A stretch of DNA of 64,000 nucleotides. It comes from an uncultured delta proteobacterium. Lineage in GTDB: Bacteria > Desulfobacterota > Desulfovibrionia > Desulfovibrionales > Desulfovibrionaceae. This document shows positions 8,427 to 15,982 of the stretch, piece after piece. How positions within the stretch are numbered: position 1 is the stretch's first letter; each line of letters opens with the position of its first letter. Both the position numbers and the translations under genes were made by a program. Location: NCBI GenBank assembly GCA_903835685.1, contig CAILNX010000054.1, positions 124,001 through 188,000 of the forward strand. Direction: 5' to 3'. Below the pieces are notes generated by a model that was given only the letters and a program-made list of their open reading frames with translations, made no database searches and was not told the origin of the DNA.

Positions 8427-9257
8427 TCAGGCCAAGAGTCCGAAAAATCGCCGGGCGTTGGTCGCCGCTGCTTCCCAAACCTCACCGAGGTCGATCCCTC
8501 GGGCCTGGGCCACGGCCTGGGCGGTAAAAACCAGGTAGGCCGGTTCATTGCGCTTGCCCCGATACGGTTCCGGGGTCAGATAGGGGCAGTCGGTCTCCAG
8601 CAGCAGCCGGTCCAGGGGGATGCCCTGGACTGCGTCGCGCATCTCCGCATTGGCCGCGTAGGTCACTGGACCGGGCACCGAGAGGCTCCAGCCCTGGGCC
8701 AGGATGCGTCCGGCCAGGGAGGCGTCCCCTCCGAAACAGTGCCAGAGCAGGGGATAGCCGGAAAACCCCTGGTCCAGGAGCAGGGCCAGGGTCTCTTCGG
8801 TGGCGTTGCGGCTGTGGATGACCACGGGCCGCTCCAGTTCCCGGGCCAGGGCCAACTGGGCGCGGAAGGCGGCCGCCTGGGTCTCGCGCGGCGTGGCGTC
8901 CCAGTAGAAGTCCAGGCCGATCTCGCCCACGGCCCGCAGACGCTCGTCCCGGGCAAAGGCCTCGCGCATGGCCTGGGCCTCTGCCGGGCCGAATCCCTGG
9001 CAGTCGTTGGGATGGGCGCCCAGCACGAAAAACACCTCGGGCCGGTCGGCGAACAGGGCGGCGTTTTTCCGGTAGGCCTCGACCCCGAGAAAGACGTTGC
9101 CCACCTGGACCACCCCGCAGGCCCTGGCCCGGTCCAGCACAGGACCGACGCCTTCGGTGAAATGCTCCAGGTCCAAGTGGGCGTGGGAATCCACCCCGCA
9201 AGGAGGCAGGGCCAGGCTTTCCGGGGACGGGCGCTCGGTCTTCTTTTTTTTGCCCAT
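8427..9257 (-). CDS. tatD: TatD-family metal-dependent DNase/hydrolase
   Basis: TatD proteins are TIM-barrel metal hydrolases with 3'-5' exonuclease activity. The 276-residue protein shows the metal ligands in order: HAHLD (H25, H27), GEIGLDFYW, HSRNATEE, the HCFGG segment and LETDCPYLTPEP. After a lysine-rich N terminus, the family core fills the chain. An alternative start a few residues downstream is possible. It heads the minus-strand housekeeping run; a hairpin at 9270-9296 separates it from the glycosyltransferase gene. Confidence 0.88.
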   Translation of the reverse strand: MGKKKKTERPSPESLALPPCGVDSHAHLDLEHFTEGVGPVLDRARACGVVQVGNVFLGVEAYRKNAALFADRPEVFFVLGAHPNDCQGFGPAEAQAMREAFARDERLRAVGEIGLDFYWDATPRETQAAAFRAQLALARELERPVVIHSRNATEETLALLLDQGFSGYPLLWHCFGGDASLAGRILAQGWSLSVPGPVTYAANAEMRDAVQGIPLDRLLLETDCPYLTPEPYRGKRNEPAYLVFTAQAVAQARGIDLGEVWEAAATNARRFFGLLA

Positions 9258-9269
9258 ACAGACGTGCGC

Positions 9270-9296
9270 GGGGGGCCACTTGAACAGCGGCCCCCC
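9270..9296. repeat. GC-rich hairpin between glycosyltransferase gene and tatD
   Basis: GGGGGGCC (9270-9277) and GGCCCCCC (9289-9296) form a perfect 8-bp stem with an 11-base loop. It lies 13 bases before tatD on the minus strand. No T-run follows it on the minus strand, so it may be a processed or rho-linked end for the upstream gene, or a 5' leader structure for tatD. Confidence 0.5.
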
Positions 9297-9332
9297 GATC
9301 TCCTTTTATCTCAAATGAAGTATGGCTGTTGG

Positions 9333-10361
9333 TCAGGGAGTCAACCGCTTCCAGAGGGCCAGGATCTGAGCGCGCTGCTGGTCCAGGCCATAGGCGGCCG
9401 CAGTCTGCTGCCCGGCCGCAAGGGTCCGGGCCAGCTCTTCGGGCCGGGTCTTCCACCATTCCAGGGCGGTTTCCAGATTCAGGGCCGCGTCCAGCACATC
9501 GGCATCGGCCGACCACAGACCGTTTCCGGCCCAGTGCACGGGCCGCAGGGGCCACCAGGGTCTGAACCGAGCCTCGTGCTCCCGGGCCTGGCGCATGTAA
9601 TCCCAGCCCCCGAATCCGGAAAATCCCACCGGCAGGCAGCCGCAGGCCAGGGCCTCCAGAGGCGGCAGGGGGCAGCCCTCGGGAAAGCCCGAGGCCAGGA
9701 ACACGTGGCTGTCCTGAAGGACCCGGGCCACGCCCGGGGCGTCCAGGCCGGAAATCTCGGCGAACTCCACCTCCCGGGTCAGGGTGCGGTTCCTGGACTG
9801 GAAAATGGCCCGCACCTGCTGGACCAAGGCCTTGTTCTTGCGGGGCATGTAGGCCACCCGCAGCCGGTCGCTTGGTTTTTCCGCCGGGGCGCAAAAGGTG
9901 GCCAGATCAATGCCCGGCCGCAGGATGTCAGGCCGCGGGATGTCTGGGGTCTGGCCCTGCATTCCGGGCACGGTCTGCTCGATGAACCAGGCCACGGGCT
10001 GGGACACGGCCAGAAAGCGCAGGGGCAGGCTGGCCAAGTTCAGGTCCGGGGGCAGGGAGGAAAAAAGGTAGGCCCAGTTCTGGCAGTAGAGCAGGCAGCG
10101 CGATTTGGCCGCAAGACCCGGGGCCAGAGCGTTCACCCACCCTTCCGGGACCAGCCAGATGTCCTCCGGGGTCAGGTTCAGCTCGGCCCAGGGAATTTCC
10201 GGGATCATCCCGGCATAGGCCTGGGGCGCCCAGCCGCCCTTTTCCCGGGGCACCAGAAAGGCCGCCTGTCCCGCCTGGCGCAGATGGGCCGCGATCTGGA
10301 ACAGGACGGCCACCCCGCCCACGGGTTTGTGCACCGGGGGGAGAAAGATGAAGGTGCGCAT
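9333..10361 (-). CDS. Glycosyltransferase-like protein (GT-B fold)
   Basis: The product has about 342 residues. The N terminus FIFLPPVHKPVGGVAVLFQIA resembles the first Rossmann strand of GT4-type glycosyltransferases, with the glycine-rich loop. The C-terminal half holds FPEGCPLPPLEALACGCLPVG, the E-x7-E/EALACG donor-nucleotide motif of the same families. The sugar and acceptor are unknown. The frame runs open to 10643, but ATG 10361 is preferred because coding quality and the family N terminus begin there. It is divergent from pstS and may add sugars to surface polysaccharide. Confidence 0.72.
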   Translation of the reverse strand: MRTFIFLPPVHKPVGGVAVLFQIAAHLRQAGQAAFLVPREKGGWAPQAYAGMIPEIPWAELNLTPEDIWLVPEGWVNALAPGLAAKSRCLLYCQNWAYLFSSLPPDLNLASLPLRFLAVSQPVAWFIEQTVPGMQGQTPDIPRPDILRPGIDLATFCAPAEKPSDRLRVAYMPRKNKALVQQVRAIFQSRNRTLTREVEFAEISGLDAPGVARVLQDSHVFLASGFPEGCPLPPLEALACGCLPVGFSGFGGWDYMRQAREHEARFRPWWPLRPVHWAGNGLWSADADVLDAALNLETALEWWKTRPEELARTLAAGQQTAAAYGLDQQRAQILALWKRLTP

Positions 10362-10576
10362 GGCCCCAGGCCAAAGCACAAACGCCCGGGTTTGGCAAGG
10401 ATCAAGTCGCGGGGCGTGGTCCCGCGAACCGTTCAATGAATGGTGGGCACACTCCCAGGCGCGGGAGAACAACGTATGGTATCCTGAGTCCTGGCCCTGG
10501 CCCGTGGCCTGGTGGCCGTTCCTGGGAATTCCTATTAGTTTTCCAGGAAAAGAGTATTCGCTGGACCTTTTCCTGG

Positions 10577-10609
10577 CTGTAACATTACGGTAACAAAGCA
10601 GGCTTAGCT
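10577..10609 (+). promoter_or_regulatory. Pho box and promoter of pstS
   Basis: CTGTAAC (10577-10583) and CGGTAAC (10588-10594) are direct repeats whose starts are 11 bases apart, the spacing of PhoB boxes (consensus CTGTCAT-N4-CTGTCAT). A TTAGCT at 10604-10609 lies at the expected -10 distance. The start codon of pstS is about 50 bases downstream after GGAGG. PhoB-type activation under phosphate limitation is inferred. Confidence 0.7.
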
Positions 10610-10657
10610 TTCCAGTGCGCCCAGAATCACTCCAACCAACCAATCACTGGAGGCATT

Positions 10658-11473
10658 ATGAAGAAGATCATTTACTCCCTTGCGGTCCTGCTCATGTCCC
10701 TGTCCGTGGTCACGGCCCAGGCCGACACCACCATTACGGTCAAAGGCTCCACCACGGTGCAGCCGGCCATGCAGAAGGTGGCCGAAGCCTACATGAAGGC
10801 CAAGCCCGGGGTGAACATCTCCATTTCCGCGAGCGGTTCCGGCGACGGGGCCAAGGCCCTTATCGACAAGAGCACGGACATCGCCATGATGTCCCGGGAG
10901 ATCAAAGAAGGCGAAATCAAACAGGCCAATGGAAATGGCGTGACCCCAAAACTCACGGTCATCGCCTTTGACTGCATCGTGCCGGTGGTGAATCCGGCCA
11001 ATAAGGTCAAGGACCTGACCCCGGCCCAGCTCAAGGACATCTACACCGGCAAGGTCACCGACTGGAAGGACCTGGGCGGCGACGCGGGCAAGATCGTGGT
11101 GGTTTCCCGCGACTCCTCTTCCGGGACCTATGAGTTCTGGGGTGAGCATGTCCTCAAGGGCGAGCGGGTTTTTGCCGGCGCCCTGCTGCAGGCCTCCAGC
11201 GGCGCGGTGGTCCAGACCGTGGCCAAGAACAAGTACGCCGTCGGCTACGTGGGTCTGGCCTATGCCCAGAACAAGGAAGTGAAGCCCGTGACCGTGTCCG
11301 GCGTGGTGGGATCGGTCGCCAACGTGCTGAACAAGTCCTACCCGGTTACCCGGACTCTGAATCTGTACACCGATGGTGAGCCCAAAGGCGAGCCGGGCGC
11401 GTTCATCACCTTCTTCCTGAGCCCCGAAGGCCAGAAGTTGGTCGCCGCTTCTGATTACGTTCCGGTCAAGTAG
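10658..11473 (+). CDS. pstS: Periplasmic phosphate-binding protein
   Basis: PstS captures phosphate in the periplasm for the PstCAB transporter. The 271-residue precursor has a signal peptide cleaved after AQA (residue 22). The mature part begins DTTITVKGSTTVQP, the phosphate-loop motif of the family; SISASGSGDGAKAL and SRDSSSGTYEFW are the other two ligand loops. A good GGAGG lies upstream of the ATG. It is the first gene of pstS-pstC-pstA, behind a Pho box. Confidence 0.95.
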   Translation: MKKIIYSLAVLLMSLSVVTAQADTTITVKGSTTVQPAMQKVAEAYMKAKPGVNISISASGSGDGAKALIDKSTDIAMMSREIKEGEIKQANGNGVTPKLTVIAFDCIVPVVNPANKVKDLTPAQLKDIYTGKVTDWKDLGGDAGKIVVVSRDSSSGTYEFWGEHVLKGERVFAGALLQASSGAVVQTVAKNKYAVGYVGLAYAQNKEVKPVTVSGVVGSVANVLNKSYPVTRTLNLYTDGEPKGEPGAFITFFLSPEGQKLVAASDYVPVK

Positions 11474-11498
11474 CAACGAGTTTCACGCGTTTGAAATC

Positions 11499-11526
11499 AG
11501 GCGGGGCGGTTCGCGCCGTCCCGCCT
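11499..11526 (+). promoter_or_regulatory. Stable hairpin between pstS and pstC
   Basis: AGGCGGGGCGG (11499-11509) pairs with CCGTCCCGCCT (11516-11526) around a 6-base loop, an 11-bp stem with one G-T pair. No T-run follows, so it is not a simple terminator. Such structures after the binding-protein gene of ABC operons often protect the upstream mRNA and lower transporter expression; that role is inferred here. Confidence 0.6.
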
Positions 11527-11575
11527 TACTCCCCGTCTTCGGGCGGGTTTCCTGTTTGACTCAACCGGGGATCAT

Positions 11576-12475
11576 ATGGCCAGCGCAAAGGACCGGCAGG
11601 GCAAGGAACGGGTCATCAAGGCCTTCTTTTTCGGGACCGCCTTCATTTCCGTCGTGGTCCTGGCCCTCATCATGCTCTTCTTGTTCATGGAAGGCCTGCC
11701 CACGTTCCGTTTCATCAGCCCAGGGCACTTCCTGTTCGGCTCCGACTGGTACCCCACGGACGAGAACCCGGATTTCGGGATTTTCCCCCTGCTCATGGGG
11801 TCCGTGACCGTGACCGCCCTGTCCTCGCTCATCGCCATCCCCCTGGGCATCATGACCGCCATCTATCTGGCCGAGATCGCCACCCCCCGGGTGCGGGAAG
11901 TGATCAAGCCCATGGTCGAACTGTTGGCCTCGTTGCCCTCGGTGGTCATCGGCTTCTTCGGCATGGTGGTGGTCGCGCCCTTCCTGCAGAACGTCCTGGA
12001 CATTCCCGTGGGACTCAACCTGTTCAACGCCGCGCTCATGCTGGCCTTCATGTCCGTGCCGACCATCACCAGCGTGTCCGAGGACGCCATCCATTCCGTG
12101 CCCCGGGAATTGCGCGAGGCCTCTCTGGCCCTGGGGGCCACCCAGTTCGAGACCATCGCCAAGGTGGTCATTCCGGCCTCGCTCTCCGGGATCAGCACGG
12201 CCGTGATCCTGGGCATGTCCCGGGCCATCGGCGAAACCATGGTCGTGCTCATGGTGGCCGGAGGCGCGGCCTTGGTGCCCGGTTCGATCTTCGACCCCAT
12301 CCGGCCCATGCCTTCGTCCATCGCAGCGGAGATGGCCGAGGCCCCCTTCCGCAGCCAACATTACTACGCGTTGTTCGCCATAGCCATCGTGCTCTTCCTG
12401 ATGACTTTCCTCTTCAACCTGGCGGCGGACTATATCTCCAACAAGCACAAGCAGGTCGGGGCCGCGACCTTGTAG
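11576..12475 (+). CDS. pstC: Phosphate ABC transporter permease PstC
   Basis: PstC is one of the two membrane subunits of the high-affinity phosphate importer. The 299-residue protein has about six membrane helices and a periplasmic stretch near 45-65. The cytoplasmic EAA loop that docks with the ATPase is PRELREASLALGATQFETIAKVVIP. ETMVVLMVAGG is the conserved charged segment in a later helix. Order and direction match pstS-pstC-pstA. The gene follows pstS by about 100 bases containing a hairpin. Confidence 0.93.
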   Translation: MASAKDRQGKERVIKAFFFGTAFISVVVLALIMLFLFMEGLPTFRFISPGHFLFGSDWYPTDENPDFGIFPLLMGSVTVTALSSLIAIPLGIMTAIYLAEIATPRVREVIKPMVELLASLPSVVIGFFGMVVVAPFLQNVLDIPVGLNLFNAALMLAFMSVPTITSVSEDAIHSVPRELREASLALGATQFETIAKVVIPASLSGISTAVILGMSRAIGETMVVLMVAGGAALVPGSIFDPIRPMPSSIAAEMAEAPFRSQHYYALFAIAIVLFLMTFLFNLAADYISNKHKQVGAATL

Positions 12476-12493
12476 GCCGATTGGGAGCATGCC

Positions 12494-13453
12494 ATGAATA
12501 CCGGACAAAACATCATCGCCGGAATGCCCATGACCAATAAACTGGAAGCCCGTACCCCGACCGTGAGCGCTGGACGCAAACCGACTCCGTCGCATTCCTT
12601 CATCAAGGGCCGCACCCTGTTGCAGCACATTTTTTTCGGGATGTTTCGCGGGGCCGTGGTCATCAACGCCCTGGCCCTGGCCATCATCGTGGGCTTTCTG
12701 CTGTGGTATGGATTCCCGGCCCTGAGCTGGACCTTCATTTCTTCCCCGCCCACGGACTCCATGACCAAGGGCGGTATCCTGCCCTGCATCGTGGGCACGG
12801 TTCTGCTCAGCCTGGGGGCCATGTTCGTGGCCATGCCCCTGGGGGTGAGCGCGGCCATCTACCTGCATGAGTACGCCCGGCCGGGGAAGATGCTGCGGAT
12901 CATTCGTCTGGGGGTCAATAATCTGGCCGGGGTGCCCTCCGTGGTTTTCGGCCTGTTCGGCCTGGCCCTGTTCGTGACCTGGATGGGGCTTGGCGTGAGC
13001 ATCCTGTCCGGCTCCCTGACCCTGGGCTTTTTGATCCTGCCGGTCATCATCGGCACGGCCGAGGAGGCCCTGCGCTCCGTGCCCCAGACCTATCGGGAGG
13101 CCTCCCTGGGCCTGGGGGCCACCAAGTGGCAGACCATCTCCAAGGTGGTCCTGCCCGCCGCCCTGCCCGGCATGCTCACCGGGGCCATCCTGTCCTTGAG
13201 CCGGGCCGCCGGAGAGACCGCAGCCATCATGTTCACAGCCGCAGTGTTCTTCACCCCGGTCATGCCCAAGTCGATATTCAGCGATGTCATGGCCCTCCCG
13301 TATCACATCTACGTGCTGGCCACGGCCGGGACCAACATCGAACTGACCCGGCCCCTGCAGTATGGCACCTCGTTGGTGCTCATCTTCCTGGTCCTGGGCA
13401 TGAACCTGGTGGCCATCGTGCTGCGGGCCAAGCTCCGCCGCAAGATGGGCTAA
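12494..13453 (+). CDS. pstA: Phosphate ABC transporter permease PstA
   Basis: PstA pairs with PstC to form the membrane channel. The 319-residue protein has an N-terminal cytoplasmic extension of about 45 residues, longer than in many PstA proteins, then about six helices. Its EAA loop is VPQTYREASLGLGATKWQTISKVVLP, with GETAAIMFTAA following. The start at 12494 may be long; an in-frame ATG 12 residues later is an alternative. The next plus-strand gene is a glycosyltransferase, so the ATPase PstB and the regulator PhoU are absent from this cluster. Confidence 0.92.
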   Translation: MNTGQNIIAGMPMTNKLEARTPTVSAGRKPTPSHSFIKGRTLLQHIFFGMFRGAVVINALALAIIVGFLLWYGFPALSWTFISSPPTDSMTKGGILPCIVGTVLLSLGAMFVAMPLGVSAAIYLHEYARPGKMLRIIRLGVNNLAGVPSVVFGLFGLALFVTWMGLGVSILSGSLTLGFLILPVIIGTAEEALRSVPQTYREASLGLGATKWQTISKVVLPAALPGMLTGAILSLSRAAGETAAIMFTAAVFFTPVMPKSIFSDVMALPYHIYVLATAGTNIELTRPLQYGTSLVLIFLVLGMNLVAIVLRAKLRRKMG

Positions 13454-13531
13454 AGACCTTGCCTCCGGTTTGAGACCCGTCCCGGCAGGCCCTTGACAGC
13501 AGAGGCTCCGGGGCCGTAGCTCCCAGGAAGC

Positions 13532-14557
13532 ATGCGCTTTTGTGGGGGGTGGGGTTTGAAAATCTGCTGGATCGGCGTCCCCTATTTTTCATCCGCCCTG
13601 AAGGACCTGGGGGTGGAGCTTCTGCCCCTTCCGGCCCGTTTCCCGAAATTCTGGACCTGGGAAGAGATCGTCCAGGCCCTGGGGACCGCCCCGGATCTCC
13701 TGGTCCTGGGTGACTTAAGCCTTCCGCCCTTCCTCCCGGGCATCGAGTCCTTTCCCTGCCTCACGGCCTTCTATTGCGTGGATTCCCACATCCATTCCTG
13801 GCACCCCTTGTACGCCCAGGCCTTTGACCTCTGCCTGGTCAGCCTGCGGGATCATATTCCCTGGTTTCTGGGGCAAGGGAGCGACCCGGCCCGGGTCCTC
13901 TGGTCTCCGCCCTACAGCCCGGACCAGGACGGCCCTGGCCCTGGCCCCAAGGAATTCGATCTGCTCTTCAACGGGACCGTGGACCCGGTGACCACCCCTG
14001 GCCGCAAGGCCTTTCTGGATATTTTGGCCTCGCGGCTGCCCGGGCTGGTTGTGCGGAAAGGACCGTACCGGGACTATTTTCATCGGGCCAAACTGGTCCT
14101 GAACATCGCCGAGGCCGCGGACTTGAATTTCCGGGTCTTTGAGGCCCTGGGCTGCGGGGCCTGTCTGCTGACCCCGGCCGTGGGCCACGGCCAGGACGAG
14201 CTGTTCACCGACGGGCAGGACCTTTTCCTGTACCAGCCCGGGGACGTGGAAGGCCTGTGCGCACACGTGGCTCGTCTGCTGGCTGACCCGGCCTTGCGGG
14301 AACAGGTGGGGGCCGCGGGCCTGGACCGGGTGCAGGCCGGGCACAAGGCCCGGCATCGGGCGATACGATTTCTGGAATGGGTGGGCGGGTTCACCGCCCG
14401 GGGCCTGGTCGCGGCCCGATGCGCCAGCGCATCGGCCATCCATCAGACCGTGCTGCGGCCCCTGTATCTGCATTGGAGCGAGGCCTTGGCCGACAACCCG
14501 GCAGCGGCCCGGGCCTATCTGACGGCCGCAGGACCTCGGCGGCGTCCGTCCGCCTGA
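13532..14557 (+). CDS. CgeB-like glycosyltransferase family protein
   Basis: The product has up to 341 residues. The C-terminal part fits the CgeB/Glyco_trans_1_2 group: an FNGTVDP loop, LVLNIAEAADLNFRVFEALGCGACLLTP (donor-site E-x7-E type motif) and DLFLYQPGDVEGL. The N terminus is a short Rossmann-like domain. ATG 13532 gives the listed coordinates, but TTG 13556 is at least as likely: it starts MKICWIG, a clean first beta strand, right after a GTGGGGGGTGGGG purine tract. Substrate unknown. It follows pstA by 78 bases and may or may not be co-transcribed. Confidence 0.7.
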   Translation: MRFCGGWGLKICWIGVPYFSSALKDLGVELLPLPARFPKFWTWEEIVQALGTAPDLLVLGDLSLPPFLPGIESFPCLTAFYCVDSHIHSWHPLYAQAFDLCLVSLRDHIPWFLGQGSDPARVLWSPPYSPDQDGPGPGPKEFDLLFNGTVDPVTTPGRKAFLDILASRLPGLVVRKGPYRDYFHRAKLVLNIAEAADLNFRVFEALGCGACLLTPAVGHGQDELFTDGQDLFLYQPGDVEGLCAHVARLLADPALREQVGAAGLDRVQAGHKARHRAIRFLEWVGGFTARGLVAARCASASAIHQTVLRPLYLHWSEALADNPAAARAYLTAAGPRRRPSA

Positions 14558-14567
14558 TCCACTGATA

Positions 14568-15977
14568 TCAATAATGTTTCTTGATGCCGTGCTTGCGGAG
14601 CAGGGCGTAGAGGCGGGAGGGTGAAAGCCCGGAAATCGCCATGGCTTTTTTCATGTCTCCGGCGGCAAAGGCCACCAATTTTCGGAGATAGGCCTCTTCG
14701 GCCCGGGTGAACGTCTCTTCCCGGAACTGGCTTAAGGTCGGGAAACTCTGGGAAAAATCAGCCTCGCCCAACCCCGACGGACCAGAAGTCGGCCCTTGGC
14801 CCGGGATGGAGGCCTTGGCCGCCTCGATGCGGATGTGGGTGGGCAGGTGGTGGGGATAGAGGACCTCGGCGTCCCGGTGGGCAAAGAGGGTCTGCTCCAG
14901 GGTGTTGAACAGCTCGCGGATGTTTCCGGGCCACTGGTAGGATTGCAGGGCCCGATAGAATTCCGGGGATATTTCGCGCAGGGGGATGCCGTAGCGCCGG
15001 GACAAGACGGCCAGGCCGTAATGGGCCAGGGCCGGAATGTCCTCGTTGCGCTCGCGCAAGGGGGGCAGCTCCAGGGTGAAGCTGCGCAGCCGGTAGAGCA
15101 GGTCCTGGCGGAAGCGCCCCTTGGCGGCCAGGTCTTCCAGGTCCCGGTTGGTGGCTGCCAGCAGACGGAAATCGCTCTTGATTTCACCCCCGCCCAAGGG
15201 CCGGAAGGACCGCTCCTGAAGCACCCGCAAAAAGGATTTCTGCAATTCCGGCGGCAATTCCCCCACTTCGTCCAGAAACAGGGTTCCGGTGTCCGCCTGC
15301 TTGATGAGCCCGACCCGGGCCTTGTCCGCGCTGGTGAAGGCCCCCTTTTCATATCCGAAAAGCACGCTTTCCACCAAGGTGTCCGGGATGGAGGCGCAGT
15401 CCACGGTGATAAAGGGGCCTGATTTTCGCGGGCTGTTCAAATGCATGGCCCGGGCGAAGAGCTCCTTGCCCGTGCCGGTCTCACCCTGGATGAGCACGTT
15501 CATGTCGCTGGACGCGGCCCGGGCGGCCATCTCCATGCAGGCCGAGATTTTCGGGCCTTCGCCGATGATGCCTTCCCGGGTGAAAGGAGGGGCGCTGGTC
15601 TGGGCGGCTTTCTGGGCGCGATAGTCCAGGACCCGCTTGATGTGGGTGGTATACTCGTTGATCCCGGCCGGTTTTTGGAGATAGTCCCAGGCCCCGTTTT
15701 TGATGGCCTTTTCCGCGCTGGCCGCATCGCCCCGGCCGGTGATGACCAGCACCTCGGGCGGGTTGGGCAGGCCGAGAAATCGGGGCAACAGGTCGAGCCC
15801 GTCCCCATCAGGCAGGAGCATGTCCAAAAGGACCACGTCGCAGGGCGCGTCCTTGGCCATGGCCAAGCCCTGGGCAAAGGTGGCCGCCTCCTGGGACTGA
15901 TGACCCAGACGGGCCACGATGGCGGCCAGCAACTCCCGCAGGCTCTCGTCGTCGTCAATGATGAGGATGGTGGCCAT
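14568..15977 (-). CDS. Sigma54-dependent response regulator (NtrC family)
   Basis: The 469-residue protein has a receiver domain (1-120; D52 is the predicted phosphoacceptor in LLDMLLP), a sigma54-activator AAA+ domain (about 135-365; Walker A GETGTGKE, Walker B GTLFLDEVGE, arginine-finger region) and a Fis-type HTH at the C terminus (MAISGLSPSRLYALLRKHGI). The sigma54-contact loop reads GAFTSA instead of GAFTGA, a change at a position that is normally invariant. It follows the amidase gene by five bases on the minus strand, so both are probably one transcript. No partner kinase is adjacent. Confidence 0.9.
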   Translation of the reverse strand: MATILIIDDDESLRELLAAIVARLGHQSQEAATFAQGLAMAKDAPCDVVLLDMLLPDGDGLDLLPRFLGLPNPPEVLVITGRGDAASAEKAIKNGAWDYLQKPAGINEYTTHIKRVLDYRAQKAAQTSAPPFTREGIIGEGPKISACMEMAARAASSDMNVLIQGETGTGKELFARAMHLNSPRKSGPFITVDCASIPDTLVESVLFGYEKGAFTSADKARVGLIKQADTGTLFLDEVGELPPELQKSFLRVLQERSFRPLGGGEIKSDFRLLAATNRDLEDLAAKGRFRQDLLYRLRSFTLELPPLRERNEDIPALAHYGLAVLSRRYGIPLREISPEFYRALQSYQWPGNIRELFNTLEQTLFAHRDAEVLYPHHLPTHIRIEAAKASIPGQGPTSGPSGLGEADFSQSFPTLSQFREETFTRAEEAYLRKLVAFAAGDMKKAMAISGLSPSRLYALLRKHGIKKHY

Positions 15978-15982
15978 AAAGT

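Noticed and set aside
8391-10439. 682-residue plus-strand frame opposite tatD and the glycosyltransferase gene
   Set aside because: Gly/Gln/Pro-rich shadow of two well supported minus-strand genes.
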